A stretch of 64,000 nucleotides of DNA, taken from contig JAJPHL010000051.1 in assembly GCA_021325275.1 (NCBI GenBank), positions 19,294 through 83,293 of the forward strand. Direction: 5' to 3'. The translations under genes were made by a program, and so were the position numbers. Every line of letters starts with the position of its first letter. The stretch's first letter is position 1. Shown piece by piece: positions 61,121-64,000 of the stretch. This DNA comes from Terriglobia bacterium. Its GTDB lineage: Bacteria; Acidobacteriota; Terriglobia; JAJPHL01. The notes under the pieces were generated by a model, which was not told the origin of the DNA, made no database searches, and worked only from the letters and a program-made list of their open reading frames with translations.

Positions 61121-62041
61121 TCAAGTTTCGACGTGCAATTCTCCTTTTCCCCACGCCGTTTGTCGGCCCACACCCGTGAATTTCGCGGCGCGCAAGAATG
61201 GCAGAAACGGCCCGAGATCACCCTCGTACTGCGCTTCGCCCACGAATCCGCCAAGCGGATGCACCGCGCCGGTTTTCGTGCTGCGACGCCAGCGGCCGAC
61301 GTGCGAAACCTCGCAGCGCGTCATCTTTATTTCGGAGGCGTGCGCGGCGAGCGGAGAGATCCGCGACTCCCCGTAAAGCTCGTTGAGCTTCGCGATGCGA
61401 TCGTGCAATCGCGCGATCAACACGCTGAATTCCGGACGGTCGGCGAGTCCACCCGCGACTTTTAGTTCGGTCGGCGTGACAAATTGCACGGTCACACGTT
61501 CCACTTGCTGATCGGCGGGCTCAAGAGAAATCGACAGCGGCGGCACGGCGGGCCGCGGTCCTTGCGCATCGAACAAGCACGCGTCTTCTTGCGTTACGCG
61601 CAACAACTCCGCGCGGCCGCGCCCTGGTCCCAGACCGTCGCGCGACAACTCCGCGAACGCCAGCGCGAACAACATCGCCGAGGGTACGCGCGTATCGAAC
61701 AAATTCATGTCGAAGGAAAACTCTGTCGCCGCGCGGATTGTCCGGCCTTCGAGATGCGCAGCGCGAAAAACGAAAGGACGCGGCCAATCGCCGTATCCGC
61801 GCGCGGCATCGCCGGGCGATCCCGGCTCGAAGACGCGCGCGTATGCGCAAGTCGCGCGATGATCGCATTGCTTCGCGCCGGGACACGTTGGATCGCATGC
61901 CAGCCGCCGAAAGATCGTTCCGAAGGCGCCGCGTAGCACGTTCGACGCTTGCCCGTCGGGAAAATGGATCGCGTCGCGCGCCGCAAAGTGGAAGCGCAGC
62001 GGGAAAACGCCGATGAAATTTCCGCCGGCCTCCTTGCTCAC
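61121..62041 (-). CDS. Stand-alone Cas6-like RAMP protein
   Basis: This 306-residue protein starts at GTG 62041, overlapping the amidase stop (GTGA). It begins FPLRFHFAARDAIHFPDG, has a four-cysteine cluster (Cys49, 53, 59, 65: CDPTCPGAKQC...CAYARVFEP) and RAMP-like beta segments (FSFDMNLFDTRV; VTVQFVTPTELKVAGG). It ends with the Gly-rich Cas6 motif GVGRQTAWGKGEL. This is the Cas6 family whose members process CRISPR precursor RNA. No CRISPR repeats or other cas genes are in the window, so its RNA target is open. Confidence 0.82.
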   Translation of the reverse strand: MSKEAGGNFIGVFPLRFHFAARDAIHFPDGQASNVLRGAFGTIFRRLACDPTCPGAKQCDHRATCAYARVFEPGSPGDAARGYGDWPRPFVFRAAHLEGRTIRAATEFSFDMNLFDTRVPSAMLFALAFAELSRDGLGPGRGRAELLRVTQEDACLFDAQGPRPAVPPLSISLEPADQQVERVTVQFVTPTELKVAGGLADRPEFSVLIARLHDRIAKLNELYGESRISPLAAHASEIKMTRCEVSHVGRWRRSTKTGAVHPLGGFVGEAQYEGDLGPFLPFLRAAKFTGVGRQTAWGKGELHVET

Positions 62042-63723
62042 GGGGCGGAAGGAGGCGGCACGCGCTTCTTGGTCGCTTGCTCGAAACTGTACGCCAGTTC
62101 GATCAGCCGCGGCTCGCTGCACGCCGTGCCGGTGAAACTCACGCCGTAGGGCTGCGGCTTGGGATCGAACCCTGCGGGAAACGGATTCGGTCCGAACGGC
62201 GTGTTCGGAACCATGCCGAACGGCACGATCACGGTGGGATAGCCGGGCTTCGCCGCGATCGCCGCACCCGAAGGACCCGGAAACAAAAGCGCATCCAAAT
62301 GATCCGCCTTCAGCGCGGCGTCGATTCCCTCGGTGGCCGAAAGCAAAACGTCCTTGGCGCGATCGAGTTCATAGCGCCCGCGATCCGCCTGCACGTCCAT
62401 TTCATCCGAGACGTCGAGGTTGGATTGCCCGAAGCGAATCGCGCCTGCTTTCGTATGCGCGATGTTCCACTCGCGGAGTTCGGTGAGCGTTTTCACCGGC
62501 GCCGAGGGGCCGAGCGTGGCAAGCCACTTGTTGAAGTCGCGCTTCATGCCGTATTTCAACACCACGGAACAATCGGCGTCTTTGCCTTTGGCATCGGTGG
62601 CGCCGGAGCAGAGATTCCAGAGGAGAAAACTCTTCGCCGGATCTTTCGACACGACGCTGGGAATCTCCACATCCAAAACGTCGGCGCCTTGCGCCTTCAA
62701 CACGGCGATGGCGTCGGCCATCACCTTGGCCTGCTCGGGATTCAGTCCGCCGCGCGCGTCGGTCTTGCCCGGCGGCGTGAACTTGTCGTAGAAAAACGCG
62801 CGAGGAATGCCGATGCGCGCGCCCTTCAGTCCGTCGCGCTTCAGATGCGGAGTGTAGTCGCGATTGGCCGGCGGTGTGCATGTCCTCGTCGCCGGATCAT
62901 TAGGATCGGGCGACGCGCTCTCGAGCGCGCCCAACATGATCGCGGCGTCGGCCACGCTTTTCGCCATCGGCCCCGCGGTATCTTGATCGGCAGTGATGGG
63001 GATCACGCCGTAACGGCTGATTCGCCCCACGGTCGGCTTGATGGCCGCGAGCATATTTTGATTCGAAGGACTCAGGATCGATCCCGACGTTTCCGAGCCG
63101 ACATTCGCGGCCCAGAAATTCGCTGACGTACCGATGCCGGAACTCGATCCGCCGGTTTGCATCGCGGGTCGGCCGTCGTCGGTCGCGGGGCGCGGATCGC
63201 GGCGCGGATCGTAAGGATTCATGCCGAATCCGCCGACGGCGTTGTAATTTCCCGGCATCGGCGTGGGCGATCCTGCGACCCAATTCGCAAGCTCGGTAAG
63301 TCCTGTTTTCGCGATGATGATCGCGCCGGCCGCGCGCAGATTTTTCGTGAGCGTCGCTTCGTACGGTGGCGTGAATCCCTCGAACGCCAGGGCGCCGCCG
63401 GTGGTGGGCATGTTTGTGGTTTGGATATTGTCCTTCAGCGCCACCGGGATTCCATGCAGCGGACCGCGAATGTGCCCCGCGGCGCGCTCGCGATCGAGCA
63501 CGTCGGCTTCGTCGAGCGCATGCGGATTCACCGTGATCGCGGCGTGCAGTTTGTCCTCGTACATGGCGATGCGCGTGAGGTATTGCGTCACGAGGTCGCG
63601 CGAGGTCACGCGCTTTTGCTCGAGCGCCGCGCGCATTTCAGGTATCGTCGCTTCGACGACGGAGAAGGGCTTTGGTTGCGCCCAGAGACCACACGATAAC
63701 AGTAAGAAGGCCGCTCGTTTCAT
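62038..63723 (-). CDS. Amidase signature family protein, exported
   Basis: The 561-residue enzyme has a signal peptide (KRAAFLLLSCGLWAQ). The amidase triad is recognisable: catalytic Lys in VALKDNI, the cis-Ser in QTGGSSSGIGTS, and the nucleophile region VGSETSGSILSPS. TVGRISRYGVIP and GPMAKSVADAAIML follow as usual. It hydrolyses amide bonds of an unknown, extracytoplasmic substrate. Cys-containing insertions (~275-285, ~380) distinguish it from cytoplasmic GatA. It is translationally coupled to the Cas6-like gene. Confidence 0.93.
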   Translation of the reverse strand: MKRAAFLLLSCGLWAQPKPFSVVEATIPEMRAALEQKRVTSRDLVTQYLTRIAMYEDKLHAAITVNPHALDEADVLDRERAAGHIRGPLHGIPVALKDNIQTTNMPTTGGALAFEGFTPPYEATLTKNLRAAGAIIIAKTGLTELANWVAGSPTPMPGNYNAVGGFGMNPYDPRRDPRPATDDGRPAMQTGGSSSGIGTSANFWAANVGSETSGSILSPSNQNMLAAIKPTVGRISRYGVIPITADQDTAGPMAKSVADAAIMLGALESASPDPNDPATRTCTPPANRDYTPHLKRDGLKGARIGIPRAFFYDKFTPPGKTDARGGLNPEQAKVMADAIAVLKAQGADVLDVEIPSVVSKDPAKSFLLWNLCSGATDAKGKDADCSVVLKYGMKRDFNKWLATLGPSAPVKTLTELREWNIAHTKAGAIRFGQSNLDVSDEMDVQADRGRYELDRAKDVLLSATEGIDAALKADHLDALLFPGPSGAAIAAKPGYPTVIVPFGMVPNTPFGPNPFPAGFDPKPQPYGVSFTGTACSEPRLIELAYSFEQATKKRVPPPSAP

Positions 63724-63752
63724 TGGCAAATCCTACCACTAACGACGGTTTT

Positions 63753-63838
63753 TTCACCGCAGAGACGCAGAGGCGCAGAGAAACCTAGCAATCGCAATTC
63801 CCTACTTTCTCTGCGTTCTCTGCGTCTCTGCGGTGAAA
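63753..63838. repeat. Inverted repeat of GCAGAGAC-type units in a divergent intergenic region
   Basis: The left arm TTTCACCGCAGAGACGCAG...(63753-63783) and the right arm ...CTCTGCGTCTCTGCGGTGAAA (63806-63838) are near-perfect reverse complements around a 22-base loop. Unlike the two similar hairpins elsewhere, it lies between divergent genes, so it is not placed as a terminator. It would sit in the 5' leader of one or both. Confidence 0.85.
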
Positions 63839-63876
63839 GAGCCGCCGGGATGATAAAATAAAGCTTCCCCACAAAT

Positions 63877-64000
63877 ATGATTTCTGTCAGCAGTGTCTCC
63901 ATGCGCTACGGCGCCAAAATTCTCTTCGACGACGTGAATATCGCCTTCACGCCGGGACGCCGCTACGGCCTCACGGGTCCCAACGGCTCCGGCAAGTCCA
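63877..64000 (+). CDS. ABC-F family ATPase (5' part only)
   Basis: The 41 codons to the window edge read [34 protein letters not shown], i.e. the start of the first ATPase domain with its Walker A. The opening and the short distance to Walker A are typical of soluble ABC-F proteins (EttA/YbiT/Uup), which act on the ribosome. The rest is outside the window, so the subtype cannot be told. Confidence 0.85.
   Translation, partial: MISVSSVSMRYGAKILFDDVNIAFTPGRRYGLTGPNGSGKS

Noticed and set aside
1..64000. tRNA, rRNA, IS elements, prophage genes
   Set aside because: I looked for T-arm-like GTTCGAAT blocks with cloverleaf context, transposase motifs and phage structural genes and found none that could be supported.

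Overview
The window is a GC-rich, densely coded bacterial chromosome segment, most likely from an acidobacterium of the Bryobacterales/Solibacter group. The indications are a duplicated MacB/FtsX-type permease of the acidobacterial 'ADOP' kind, secreted proteins with the Solibacter-type C-terminal domain, a DUF1844 protein, a stand-alone Cas6-like protein, frequent GTG/TTG starts with 4-nt stop/start overlaps, and intergenic hairpins built of short tandem repeats. I saw no rRNA, tRNA, IS element or CRISPR array.

Layout. (1) 1-3912, minus strand: an uninterrupted frame of 1304 codons that runs off the left edge. It encodes a TIR - CHAT protease - STAND/NB-ARC NTPase - TPR fusion, an architecture expected of a nucleotide-gated immune or cell-death switch. 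This is the most striking item. It borders a small gene graveyard (4.0-5.7 kb): a methyltransferase remnant with a frameshift, an SRPBCC gene with an in-frame TGA, and an NTF2-like gene. (2) 5.7-16 kb: ADOP permease, an unknown protein, a NodU-type carbamoyltransferase followed by a lone Hpt protein, two tandem membrane glycosyltransferase-like/TPR proteins, and a YwqK/MORN-like protein. (3) 16.0-17.9 kb: a SAM riboswitch controlling a threonine-synthase-like PLP enzyme and a CysO-type sulfur-carrier protein, suggesting protein-bound sulfur delivery under methionine control. (4) 17.9-27.1 kb: a signalling block on the minus strand with an HD-GYP response regulator, three related hybrid histidine kinases (the middle one frameshifted), a single-domain receiver and a REC-PilZ protein. 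(5) 27.3-42.3 kb: two large secreted proteins, a cyclophilin, a DUF218 protein, an asymmetric ABC exporter pair, CutA, a phosphohexomutase and a small secreted protein.

(6) 42.6-51.2 kb: a purine-catabolic operon. It starts with an FtsB-like gene (apparently with an ATT start) and continues with guanine deaminase, xanthine dehydrogenase Mo and 2Fe-2S subunits, an intruding toxin-antitoxin remnant, an unusual fusion of the xanthine dehydrogenase FAD subunit to allantoinase, OHCU decarboxylase, HIU hydrolase, uricase and a methyltransferase. Together these enzymes take guanine to allantoate; only the order of two enzyme activities is fused into one chain.

(7) 51.2-64 kb: a LytS/LytR-like pair, a Tat-exported carboxylesterase, DUF1844, a PhnP-like hydrolase, RibF, L-2-hydroxyglutarate oxidase next to an isopropylmalate/isocitrate dehydrogenase homologue, small unknown genes, an orphan Cas6-like RAMP protein coupled to a secreted amidase, and the start of an ABC-F ATPase at the right edge.
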